Positions 20,409-29,989 of a stretch of DNA of 64,000 nt are shown here, in pieces (positions within the stretch are counted from its first letter, which is position 1; each line of letters opens with the position of its first letter). Below the pieces are notes generated by a model that had not been told where the DNA came from, searched no databases, and worked only from the letters and a program-made list of their open reading frames with translations. This stretch comes from Diabrotica undecimpunctata (lineage: Eukaryota; Arthropoda; Insecta; Coleoptera; Chrysomelidae), in the NCBI RefSeq assembly GCF_040954645.1, contig NC_092808.1, positions 12,205,883-12,269,882 on the forward strand, written 5' to 3'. Position numbers and translations under genes: made by a program.

Positions 20409-23100
20409 CCTCCACTTATCAATAAAACAAAATTTATAGGTTTCTGTATACCTAACAGTTTCAATAATCTGTGCAGCTGTTCAGCAACTAGACTTTTAGT
20501 CAACATATGAGCTAGAATAACATCAGTAGGCATATATGTTAGTTACATAAGTGATTGTGTCAGACAGTAGGTCTCTCAAAAAATTATATCTTACATCAAT
20601 ATGCTTATTTCTTTTATGATAAATTGGATTTGCTTATATATAAGTTTAATGTACTTTGATTATCATTCAATAAAGTCATACATTCAGTTTTATCAATTAA
20701 ATCACTTTGCAAACCGCTAAGAAAACAGCCTCTAACAAGACCATATATTCTGCCTCGCAGCTAGATAAAGTTACCGGTTTTGTTTTGCACTTTGCCAAGA
20801 TATTGCAGATCCACAAAGCTTAAATAGATATCCAGTAAAGGATCTACGATCTAATATATTGCTTGCCCAATCGGCATCTCAAAACCTTGCAATTCTGAAT
20901 CATCTTTTGAGTAAATCAAAGAATAATTAACAGTGTCTTTTAAATACCTCAATACTCTTTTTGCATATTTCCAATGAGACTCATCATATACATTGTTAAA
21001 TTGGCTCAAGAAACTGACTGTAAATGATATATCTGGTCTGGTTAAAACAGATAAATTCATCAAACTACCAATTAAAAAAGAAGCCAGGGAAAGATGGACA
21101 GTTAAAGAACTTACAGGAGGACTAAGACGAAGACAGAAAGGAAGACAGAAAGAAAGAATATCTAGAAAAACTATTTGAAAACCATAGAGATAACACCTTT
21201 GAGCTAGAAGAAGAGGTAAATGATGAACCAAGAATATTACAGCAGGAAGTTTACTCCGCAATTACACAGTTAAAGGATGGCAAAGCGGCAGGCCCTGATA
21301 ATATACAAGCAGAACTACTCAAACTAATGGACAACGAATCAATAGCAATAATCGCAAAGATATTTAACAACATATAGAAGTCTGGAGAAATACCAACAGA
21401 ATGGCTAAAATCTGAGTTTATTGCACTTCCAAAAAAAACCAGGAGTCAAAAAATGCGAAGATTACCGTACTATAAGCCTCATGAGTCATCTCCTAAAATT
21501 GTTTCTGAAGATAATTCACAAGAGAATCTACAAGCTGTGTGAAAGTCAAATTTCCCCCAACCAGTTCGGGTTCACAAATGCTGTTGGTACTAGAGAGGCT
21601 TTGTTCTCAGTACAAGTCTTATTCCAGAGATGCAGAGACGTCAACTACGACGTATACGCATGTCTGGTTGATTACGAGAAAGCGTTTGATTGAGTACAGC
21701 ACGCTAAGATGATGTAAATCCTAAAAGAAACAGGAATTAACAACCAAGGTCTGAAAATAATTAGAAGTCTCTACTGGAATCAGACAGCAAATCTCAGAGT
21801 TGAAGGTGAATACACTGACTATGTGAAAATCATGCGTGGAGTGAGGCAAGGCTGTATTTTATCTCCTCTAATCTTCAATCTGTACTCTGAAAGAATATTT
21901 ATCGAAGCTTTGCACGAAACTGAAAAAGGTATAATACTAAATGGTTGCCGGCTAAACAACATCAGATATGCAGATGACACCATAGTATTTACGGACAACT
22001 TAGAAGACCTACAAGTTCTTATGATCAAAATCACGTATTACAGTCAACAATATGGACTCAATATAAACGTTAAGAAAACAAAGCTTATGATAATTAGCAA
22101 GGAAAGGATAACAGAAGGTCAAACTCTACGTCAACCAATCCCCTGTAGAAACAGTGACGCACTACAACTACCTCGGCACCATAATATATGAAGAATGGAC
22201 CAACAACCAGGAGATTAGAGCACGCATCGGAAAAGCTAGATCCACCTTCAATCGGATGGGGGCCTTCCTCAAGAGTCATAACCTCTCTCTTGATACAAAA
22301 GTAAGAATGCTGCGATGCTACGTCTTCTCTGTCCTTTTTTATGCTGTTGAATCGTGGACCTTGAACGAAGATATGTGCAGAAAACTGGAAGCATTGGAGA
22401 TGTGACTATATCGGAGAATGCTTAAGATCCCGTGGACTGACCGAGTCACAAATGAGGAGGTCCTCAGAAGAATGAATAAGAATCGAGAAGTACTAACCAC
22501 CATCAAATCTCGAAAGTTACAGTTCTTCAAGCCTTATACTCTCCTTCAAGCCATCCTGCAAGGAAAAATATTTGGAAAACGAAGTCCAGGAAGAAGAAGA
22601 ACATCTTGGTTAAAGAACCTCAGAATCTGGTTCAATACAACATCTGTGCAGCTTTTCCGCGCTGCTGCAGATAAGAGATAAAGATTGCCATGATGATCGC
22701 CAACGTTAGTAATGGATAGGCACATCAAGAAGAAGAAGACCAATTAAACTCTAATCAGGAAATTTATTTCTAATACAATTGTTACCATCATCAATTGTTA
22801 AGGATAACTTTGGTTCAATTGGTGTTTTCACTCCATTGGCATCACTCATGTTGACATCACTTTTTATTGAAATTGGACTTTTCAATAAACTGATTTTTCT
22901 CACGTACCCTGAACAAAAGAACTTACTTGGTTATAGCTTATTCTTGCTTGTCTATCCCCCCGGTTCAAATTCCGTCTAAACACGTGGAAAAACCTTCTAG
23001 AACAAGATAAATTTGTAGAAAAAAATACTGCGAAAGCCCAATCATCGTAATGTTCGCGGCCTAACAACTTTGGCACCGTACACATGTCATATGCAATTCA
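20409..23100 (-). pseudogene. Ty1/Copia polyprotein, internally deleted and interrupted
   Basis: Minus strand, from right to left: a gag N-terminus (VPKLLGREHYDDWAFAV, ~23075-23020), a jump (deletion of most of gag, protease and integrase) to the RT C-terminal part (VKTPIEPKLSLT, ~22830), then, beyond the nested RTE, SLMNLSVLTRPDISFTVSFL, HWKYAKRVLRYLKDTVNYSL, the RNase H segment (FTGYLFKLCGSAISWQSAK, SCEAEYM at ~20730) and the C-terminus KHIDVRYNFLRD, ILAHMLTKSLVAEQLHRLLK. These are standard Copia RT and RNase H landmarks. Several stops and frameshifts. Confidence 0.88.
21077..22738 (+). mobile_element. RTE-type LINE nested in Copia, 10-bp TSD
   Basis: Flanked by an exact ACCAATTAAA duplication at 21067-21076 and 22739-22748, which lies in the Copia codons for ...LIGS.... 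5'-truncated. The tail is GAAGAAGAAG. Contains the RT domain: LPKK at ~21430, CEDYRTISLMSHLLKLFLKI, NQFGFTNAVGTREALFSVQV, ACLVDYEKAFD, VRQGCILSPLIFNLYSE, NIRYADDTIVF (catalytic YADD intact), then HYNYLGTIIYEEWTNNQEIR, YRRMLKIPWTDRVTNEEVLR, and LRIWFNTTSVQLFRAAADKR. Broken by about five stops or frameshifts. The 3' 115 bases match window 1-115. Confidence 0.93.
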
Positions 23101-23197
23101 CTGCCATTTTGAACCTTAACACTCACTAGTATACAACGTTTATCTATTTACCGACGGAAAAAATGGTCTGGGCCACCATGCCCACCATAACCTCTTA

Positions 23198-23585
23198 GAG
23201 CGTAGGAGCAAAATTTCGGGCAAATGCTAAATGCAATCATTTTTTTCTAATCTTGAGAAAACTAACAAATATTTTTGAAAAATTTAAACGCAGAATGAAA
23301 GATTACATTATTACCAAGGGCCGAAAGTCCCTTGAAATAAACAAAAAGTTTTTTTGAATGAGATATTTGAAATTAAAAATCACACTAAATTTTCTTTTTT
23401 TTTTTTCACTCCTGTAACTTAGTAAAATAAACATTATAGAAGTTATCAGGGACTTTCGGCCCTCAGTAATAATGTATTCTTTCATTCTGCGTTTAAATTT
23501 TTCAAAAATACTTATTAGTTTTTTTAGGATTCGAAAAAAATGATTGCATTTAAAAAGCATTGGCCCGAATGTTGCGCCTACGCTA
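23198..23585. mobile_element. Foldback MITE in the Copia 5' LTR, TTA TSD
   Basis: Two long arms (~140 bp each) form an imperfect palindrome around a ~100-bp centre: left AGCGTAGGAGCAAAATTTCG..., right, inverted, AGCGTAGGCGCAACATTCGG.... The arms include AATTTAAACGCAGAATGAAA and its inverse, and GGCCGAAAGTCCCT and its inverse. TTA at 23195-23197 and 23586-23588 fits a 3-bp duplication as made by PIF/Harbinger. No coding content. Confidence 0.75.
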
Positions 23586-23588
23586 TTA

Positions 23589-23757
23589 AAACATAAATGA
23601 AACGAACCAGTTGAGTGTACAGTTAAGACTAACTTTATTTTGTTCTAAAAAAGTGAATACAATTGACAGTTTAGGTACATTATACCAATCTTAACTTCCT
23701 GTAAATGACATATAGCACTAATATTTAAACTTTTTTTAGTTAATATCAATATTGTAA
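23589..23757 (-). repeat. Copia 5' LTR remnant
   Basis: Matches 20258-20408 over ~160 bases with indels, including a ~20-base extra stretch. The inner LTR end was split by the MITE: GGTTATGG on the minus strand just inside 23190 resembles the initiator-methionine tRNA complement used as primer site by Copia, but with extra bases after it. Confidence 0.7.
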
Positions 23758-24939
23758 TTTATAGTGTAGGTATATAATTATAAATTGGGTCTTTGATACT
23801 TGGCGCGAGCGTTTGTGTAATAGAAAAATTGTTACGACCTAGCGATTAAATTAAAGTAAAAAGCTGAAAGATAAAAATTATTTTAAAGTAAAAAAGAATG
23901 GTATTATTCTAAATAGAAAAAAGTCATAAAGAACAGAAACTTAGCGTTTATCTATTGTCATAAATCCAGCCAAATATTAATTTTTATCGTTAAAAATACC
24001 ATTCAAATTTCTTATCATGTCAGCAAAACTAATAGTAAAAATAAAACGTGCCAACCTCAGCAACGCGGTTTTGACTGTTTGCTTAACAAAATGAATGAAT
24101 AACCACGATAGGATTGTTTGTGTAGTTGCAATTTTAAAAACGATAAGGCTGAAAGCGATATCGCAGCTTTGTGAATGGATGCCATTGAAAAAATAACCGC
24201 GCTTAAAATATTTTTACAAGATTGCAAATTATGCATAAGTAAGTATATTTTACAAATGATTGCACTGTACAATGATACAGATGTGTATCAATGACATCCG
24301 TATGTCTATAAAATATGGATTACGAAAAAATATGCAAAATCTCGAGATTCTTTTTCACTTTCAGACATGATGTCAGTTAATCATATCAAAAAAAAGTGAA
24401 TATGAAAAGCATAAATAGACCAAATAAAGATAGTGAAAAATAAATCCTTTTTCGTTACAAAACTCATCATTTTGGTCATAACTTAAAACTTGTCTATTAA
24501 GAGATTTGACGTCAACAGACAACTTTTTTGGAAAAAAGAGATACACAGAATGAGATATGCTAAATTAAAATCGGTTAATAAACAAAAAAGTTTGCAAAAT
24601 AATCAACAAACTCACTGTTTTTGAATATTGTTAATAACTTTTTTATTGTCTATTAAATTTTGTTGAAATGTATCTTAACTTGACGGCCTTATCGTTTTCG
24701 AATTGTGTGCAAAAGATGGATCAGATCAATTGCATAGTGTTTACGAAATTTAATTTTTTAATAAGATTATTTAAAAGATTAGCTAATTTCTATGACTGGT
24801 CCAGATACTTTTGACTTAATAGATCTCAATAACCAGGGGCTTATTTTCCTCGTTAAGACGTATACTAATGACCTATGGAACAAAGTTAAAAAAATAACAT
24901 TTATGTACAAAAAATGATTTAATAATAAATTGTTTATAA
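23758..24939. other. AT-rich stretch, nothing recognised
   Basis: Several runs of A/T and no ORF with recognisable features. Text such as AACTTTTTTGGAAAAAAGAG suggests old insect repeats but no partner lies in the window. Confidence 0.25.
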
Positions 24940-24951
24940 ACAATATACTTC

Positions 24952-26485
24952 TTCTTCTTCTCGTAGCACTACAACCCGGGGTGGGTTTTGGCTGACTGCA
25001 CAACTTGCTTCCATCTTGAACGGTCGTCCACAATAGTTGGGTCAGTGGGTAGCCCCATTGTTCTTAGATCTGACCATATATTGTTTCTCCATTGCATTTG
25101 TGGACGTCCTAAGGGCCTTCTTCCTGTGGGGGCTTCCTCCCATATTAACTTGACAAGGCGAATATTAGGAAGTCTATGCACATGGCCAGCATGACATCTG
25201 CTTGACCTCAGCATTTGTTCTTATTCGGCATTGGTTGTTATTAATGTCGTGATAAGGCCCAAAGATTCTTCTGAGGATTTTCCTCTCAAATATCTAAGTT
25301 TTCTTTGGTCAGGGTCCACGTCTCACACCCATACAAGATCACCGGTCTAATCACCGTTTTATATATTCTAATCTTTGATATCCACAAGGAATCTACGTTT
25401 TTGTATTTGGCTGTATACCATATATTAAAAAAATTTATTAAAATCCTTTGTAAAAGGATTTTACCTAAAATATATACCTTTTACAAAGGATTTTAATAAA
25501 TTTTTTTCTAATCTTTGATGTTCGTGTTAGGCTTTTAGATTTAATAGTATTGTGGAGGCTGTACATACATCTGCTTGCTGCCTGAATTCTTCCTTTAATA
25601 TCTTCCGCGATATCGTTGTCTGCAGTGATTGTTGTTCCGAGATATTTAAAACTCTCCACTCTTTTAAAGTTATATGAGTCTATTGTAACATTTTGCCCTA
25701 GTCTATCTCGTCCCTTTTGTCTGTTGATGCACATGTATTTGGTTGTCTCTTTGTTTACCCTTAAACCAGTTTTCTTTGCCTCTACCTCCAATTTATTAAA
25801 AGTCTCCTTCACATTGGTGACTGTGTTTCCCACAATGTCAGTCATCTGCGTATGGTAGTAGTAATTTTGGTCCATTTACTGTCAGTAATTCTGTTTTAAG
25901 TTGTGCTGCTCTTACTACTTTCTCCAGGATGATATTAAAGAGGAGAGGTGACAGCGCATCTCCTTGTTTCAGGTCACTGCTTATTTCGAAAGACTCTGAG
26001 AGTTTGTTACCTATCCGTACTCTGGATCTACAGCTATTCACACATAACTTAACAAGCTGGATAAGTTTTTTTGGAACTGAAAGTTCTGCCATTACATTCC
26101 ATATCTGATCCCTTTTAATGCTCTCGTACGCTTGCCGGAAATCTATGAAGAGATTATGGATTGTTCTATTGGATTCCCATCCTTTTTCAAGCAGCTGTCT
26201 TAAAATAAAGATCTGATCTATGGTCGATCTATGTTTTCTGAAGCCGACTGGGTATTGCCAAGCCGGCTGCATATGAAATTTTCTACAAACGGTGTCAGCC
26301 TACTTAATAGGATGTTCGATAAGATTTTATATGCCATATTAAGTAGAGAGATGCCTCTATAATTAGAGCACTTGGTTTTGTCTCCCTTTTTATGGATGGG
26401 GATTATTACACTTTCGTATCATTTTGTTGGTATTTTCTCTTCGTTCCATATAAGTGTTATTAGTTTGATACAAACTAACAAACTA
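24952..26485 (-). pseudogene. RTE-type LINE (minus), 12-bp TSD, with nested foldback
   Basis: The exact duplication AAACAATATACT lies at 24940-24951 and 26486-26497. Minus strand order: [20 protein letters not shown] and [20 protein letters not shown] (26470-26290), [67 protein letters not shown] (~25845), then KKTGLRVNKETTKYMCINR, FKYLGTTITADNDIAEDIKG, TRTSKIR, and after the nested insertion GGCETWTL-like sequence and the C-terminus PTGRRPLGRPQMQWRNNI, AKTHPGL at 24970, followed by the GAAGAAGAAG tail. 5'-truncated in the RT domain, several frame breaks. Confidence 0.9.
25380..25505. mobile_element. 126-bp foldback insertion with 14-bp TSD
   Basis: The RTE coding frame (TRTSKIR then IYKTVIRPVILYG) is broken by ~126 extra bases flanked by the direct repeat TTCTAATCTTTGAT at 25366-25379 and 25506-25519. 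The insert holds perfect 31-bp inverted arms (25427-25457 and 25477-25507, the second overlapping the TSD by two T) around a 19-base centre. Left of the arms is a short unique lead (ATCCACAAGGAATCTACG). No ORF. A 14-bp duplication suggests LINE-style target-primed insertion and the T-rich edge could be a reversed poly(A), but the perfect arms are unusual for that. Confidence 0.8.
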
Positions 26486-26536
26486 AAACAATATACTATT
26501 TTTGTTAAAAACAAAATAGTATATTGTTTTATTAAG

Positions 26537-26637
26537 AGTAAAAATGATACTTTTTGTGGCGAGGCTGTATGTTTGACGAACTTAGTGAGTCCGACATTAA
26601 GCCGAGACACAAAAAGTCATTTTTACTCCGAATACTC
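26537..26637. repeat. Hairpin within the left TIR
   Basis: GAGTAAAAATGATACTTTTT...GTGGCGAGG pairs with CCGAGACACAAAAAGTC...ATTTTTACTC at ~26606-26636 around a ~50-base loop. Absent from the other TIR, so it is an insertion. Confidence 0.6.
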
Positions 26638-26734
26638 CGGTCAATATAGACATTTTAAATAAAAAAAATCCCGGAAAGCCAAATATTGGTGAAGAGCTGG
26701 GGTTTACCATCACAAATAAAGTTTTAAAAGTCCC

Positions 26735-27550
26735 CATGTGTATGGATGTATCAAGTAGAACCATATCTTCCTCTATGGTCTATGGTATCAATTCAAGAAA
26801 TTGTATGAGTCCAAAAGTAAAGGTTTGCGGTGGTACTATGCCTTCACGAAACCTACTATTATGCCAACCGATGTGAATATTGTGAAGAATATTCTACAGA
26901 AAAATTTTGTGCATTTTGTAAACCGCGGCATTTATTTCAATAAAAAAGATCACCACTTTCTGAACATCTCTTTGGAAGGTGAGAATTGAAAGGTTTTAAG
27001 GGGGAAATTGACCACGGGTAATATGTTTAATGTATTAAAATATATCTATATTATTTTACATCTGTTGTTGCTGTAAATAATTTGATTTGATAAATTTTTA
27101 CCTTTTGTTCTCATAGCGACTCTGTAATTCTCATTGGGTTTGTATCTTGGATGTAAAGTTTCCCTTTTATAACAGTATTCATTTATTTATCTACCAATCG
27201 TACATTTTTAGTTTGACTGAAATTTATATTTGTACAAGGATACAGGTTTTACAGCTATAATTACTTTTATTATATTTCTAGACCATTAATTGATTTTTCA
27301 ATGTGTTAATTTATTTTAGCTATTTAAATTATGACTTAGTACATAACCCCCCATAAAGTTTCAAATTGTACCCCCTAAGAAAAACCCCCACGCTGAGGGA
27401 GCTGTAACCTACCAGTTCAAATAATCCATAATTTGGAAGGGGTTTTGATTACTTATTTTTATTAACGTTAAGTTTTTTTTTTTTTAATCGATCCATTAAT
27501 ACCCACAAATCGCATTTAAAATTCGGTAGCATACCTGTTTATGTGTGCTA
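26735..27550 (+). other. Segment inserted between TIR blocks, includes P450 fragment
   Basis: The left TIR is interrupted between ...AAAGTCCCCAT (26733) and ATTCGAGGTCAAAGG (27557), whereas the right TIR is continuous there. The first ~290 bases encode the P450 fragment; the remainder (27040-27440) is AT-rich and could be an intron or flank of the source gene. 27360-27430 is C-rich (CCCCCTAAGAAAAACCCCC). No duplicated target site was noticed. Confidence 0.6.
26786..27025 (+). pseudogene. Cytochrome P450 fragment, CYP6-like
   Basis: A frame open for ~65 codons reads YQFKKLYESKSKGLRWYYAF, then FTKPTIMPTDVNIVKNILQ, FVHFVNRGIYFNKKDHHF and LSLEGEN-like (LNISLEGEN), followed by TGA (26987-26989) at the place of the invariant tryptophan of the P450 helix C motif (W-x-x-x-R: here stop-KVLRGKLT). 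This matches residues ~70-150 of a ~500-residue microsomal insect P450 of the CYP6 type, between the proline-rich hinge and helix C. The heme-binding cysteine region is absent. A possible donor-like GGGTAATAT follows at ~27015. Confidence 0.75.
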
Positions 27551-27554
27551 CAAA

Positions 27555-27730
27555 AGTTATTCGAGGTCAAAGGTTAAAATTTGAGGTTTTTTGGATTTTT
27601 TTTGAAAACAGTAAGTTTTATCAAAAAAATATTAAAACCAAAGTTGTAGATGTTAAAATTCTCTACAAAAATGGTCTTTATGTTTGTTTTTCTAAGAGTT
27701 ACCATTCCTGAGATATCGCGGCGATTGTAA
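27555..27730 (+). repeat. Inner TIR block, left
   Basis: TCAAAATTTGAGG-like block: AAAATTTGAGGTTTTTTGGA, AACCAAAGTTGTAGAT, AAAATTCTCTACAAAAATGG, TACCATTCCTGAGATA. Each has its inverse at 29085-29235. Differences are scattered, so the two arms are diverged. Confidence 0.8.
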
Positions 27731-28009
27731 GAGTCAAATTATACATGATATGCACACATTTCCGCAGCACCTGTGAGGTAGTGTACTCTGCGCGTTTTTT
27801 TGCCTTGTAGATCTACTTCACTAACTTTCATGTCAATTTTAGGATAATTTAAGAGAACAATACCTGTCAAGTTCTAGATATTACCTTATTATTGATATTG
27901 CTATTAATTATTGGGTTGACTATTGTTTTGATTTCTTCAGATATTTTAATCAGATTAATACTCTTGAAAGTCTACTTCAATAGTCAATTCTTCTTCGATT
28001 TCTTCGTCT

Positions 28010-28790
28010 TCCTCTTACTCTTGCTGGATGTTCATAAATTGTTCAAATCTGGCTGAGTCATTGGTCTCTTTAAAATAACCAGAATCTACATCTATTGTAC
28101 TAAGCTGATTTGAGCAAGACTGACCTTGGCAATTGGTACACGCTGGAGAATACAACAACCGGACTTTTTTACAGTCACAATTGACACTACAACCTTTTTT
28201 GCAGTTGCAAAAAATAGCGTTGAATGAGTTTTTCTGGAGTAGGTGTGAGTAAAGTTTTAATCGGTTCCAAAGTATTATCTATTAATTTCCAACCCCGGAC
28301 TTTTAGATTCAGTTGATTACCTAGCCATGTTTGAACTTGATAGTATACTCGATACAAGTGTTGAATAGCAGATGCCATTTTTGGAGGAAAACATGACAGT
28401 TGTACTTGTTTTCAGTTTCGCGTATTTTTTACAAAAGTTAAGTATCGGTATTTATCAATGCAACTAACTTTTTTTGGAGCTCCATAAACCCCAAGAACAA
28501 AGCGAATTAATTCCGTAATTATTGTTTAAAGTGTGGAATCAATTTCTGTAAATATCGCAGAGTTTCTCCATCCCAGAATATATAGTTTTATCTTGTGGAC
28601 GGCCAATTTTACTACCAGTATTAGGTTTTAAGAAAGATTTGTAAGAACTGTCATGGTATTTTGCACCAGCAGCGACTAAATCATACTCAAAATTAATACG
28701 TTCAAGAACAGCCTTTGAAACATCATCAGAACGATCTTTAGCTAATTTCAAAAGGGATTCTTACAAATTTTTTTCGAAGATGCTGCGCTT
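28010..28790 (-). pseudogene. Cysteine-rich (CXC/tesmin-like) TE-encoded ORF
   Basis: Minus strand: an N-side block at 28790-28545 (VVVGKSSEKTKKKKAQHLRK, then KAVLERINFEYDLVAAGAKY-H, KPNTGSKIGRP), a gap or frameshift, then VLGVYGAPKKVS and YRYLTFVKNTR (~28490-28430), MASAIQHLYRVYYQVQTWLG (28378), LEPIKTLLTPTPEKLIQ, and after a frameshift NCKKGCSVNCDCKKVRLLYS-PACTNCQGQSC (~28200-28110) with an acidic tail (EEDEEIEEELTIEVD). The C-terminal pattern C-x-C-K-x-G-C-x3-C-x-C-x(5-6)-L-x-x-S-x-x-C-x2-C-x-G-x-x-C recurs in repetitive arthropod proteins and resembles tesmin/TSO1 CXC motifs. Function unknown; I see no catalytic triad. Confidence 0.65.
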
Positions 28791-29084
28791 TCTTTTTCTT
28801 AGTTTTTTCGCTACTTTTTCCAACCACAACTGTTTTATCTTCACTTAATTGCAAATTGTAAAAGTTTATTGCAAATAAAGCAAAACTCAGACATTTTTTA
28901 GAGCTTAAAATAGCACAAATAACCTAAGTGGTAGACGCTTGTAATAAGTACCTATATTTACTTGAACTAAACCTTTAGCACTAAAAGAAACAGGTATGTG
29001 AACGAGACCTATGGGCAATAGAATGGCCAGATGTTTTTCAAGGCCACGTGGGTAGAGGGGATTCAGTTAGGGACTTAGAATCGC

Positions 29085-29330
29085 GGTATCTCAGGAATGG
29101 TAAATTTTGAGAAAAAAAGTGTAAAGACTATTTTTGTAGAGAATTTTAGAATCTACAACTTTGGTTTTTTTTTTGATAAAATCGTTTTCGAGAAAAATCC
29201 AAAAAACCTCAAATTTTGACCACTGACCTCAATACGATCGATGGGGATTTTTAAAACTTTATTTATAATCGTAAACCCCAGCTCTCTACCACTATTTGGC
29301 TTTCCAGCAATTTTTGTTATTTGACCACTA
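29085..29330 (-). repeat. Right TIR, inner and middle blocks contiguous
   Basis: Carries the inverse of both 27555-27730 and 26670-26733 without interruption, joined by CCCCATCGATCGTATTGAGG (minus strand). Confidence 0.8.
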
Positions 29331-29436
29331 GTTTTATGTCTAAATTGATCAGATTAGAATAGAACATACTATTTTTTTTTTTCAAACGTCGCAAATACTT
29401 TTTTTTAATCGTCACAAAATTATTAATTTTTATAAA

Positions 29437-29718
29437 GTGACTGACAATATAAAAATGTTACTTTTACGCTCAGACATTAAAGTGAAACACTTTAAGGCCT
29501 ATGAACAAAAGTGTAAAAGTCAAAAGCTTCGTAAACCGCAGTGGACTTGGTACGTAATAATCTTTCGGTTACAGTCTTTGCAGTACACAAAATATCTGGT
29601 GGAATACGGGATGCGTGGGATCTTCAAAGGATCACAAAGCTTAACGAGTAGCGAAAAAATCGGCGATTTTTCTTATTTGTTAAAGTCGCAACCAATAGAA
29701 GTAACTTATTTGGCCTAA
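29437..29718 (+). CDS. Unassigned ORF, 93 codons
   Basis: ATG at ~29437 region (MTDNIKMLLLRSDIKVKHF) to TAA; fairly even codon use and basic character (KCKSQKLRKPQWTWYVI). No recognised domain and no neighbours that explain it. It lies between the long-TIR element and a full-length RTE, so may be chance or an unrecognised TE remnant. Confidence 0.25.
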   Translation: MTDNIKMLLLRSDIKVKHFKAYEQKCKSQKLRKPQWTWYVIIFRLQSLQYTKYLVEYGMRGIFKGSQSLTSSEKIGDFSYLLKSQPIEVTYLA

Positions 29719-29978
29719 AAAAAATTAACTATAAATTTGCTTTTAAATTCAACAATAAAAGGCGAAATGGTTCTGAATGTAGTGTGTTAGGTATTCCTTA
29801 AATGTGCAGTGTTTTATATATTTTGTGTTTCAGTGATTTGGTTGGGTCCTTTGTTAGTTTGATGTAAAGTCCATTTGTGACCAATTATTGAGTTTTCTCC
29901 TGATACTGATTTTTGTTCATAATTACCCTTGTGCGCTAATAATATTATTATGGTCTCATCTTCTTTTAGAACTTTGAT
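29719..29978. other. AT-rich spacer
   Basis: No ORF or repeat recognised. Confidence 0.25.
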
Positions 29979-29989
29979 AGCTTCGAGTT

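Larger units (their letters stand above)
26498..29385 (-). mobile_element. Long-TIR element with a cysteine-rich ORF
   Basis: The two ends match in inverted orientation over a few hundred bases: the outer part (AAATAGTATATTG at ~26515 against the inverse at ~29366-29380; GGTCAATATAGACAT at 26638 against ~29340-29355), a middle block (GGAAAGCCAAATATTGGT...GAGCTGGGGTTTACC at 26670-26733 against 29250-29320), and an inner block (27555-27730 against 29085-29235). On the left the blocks are separated by a hairpin (26537-26637) and by an ~820-bp segment with a P450 fragment; on the right they are contiguous. Internal ORF on the minus strand at 28010-28790. No recognised transposase. Confidence 0.7.

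Noticed and set aside
22960..22980. GGTTCAAATTCCG resembles a tRNA B box
   Set aside because: It is the antisense of Copia gag codons; no A box or cloverleaf nearby.
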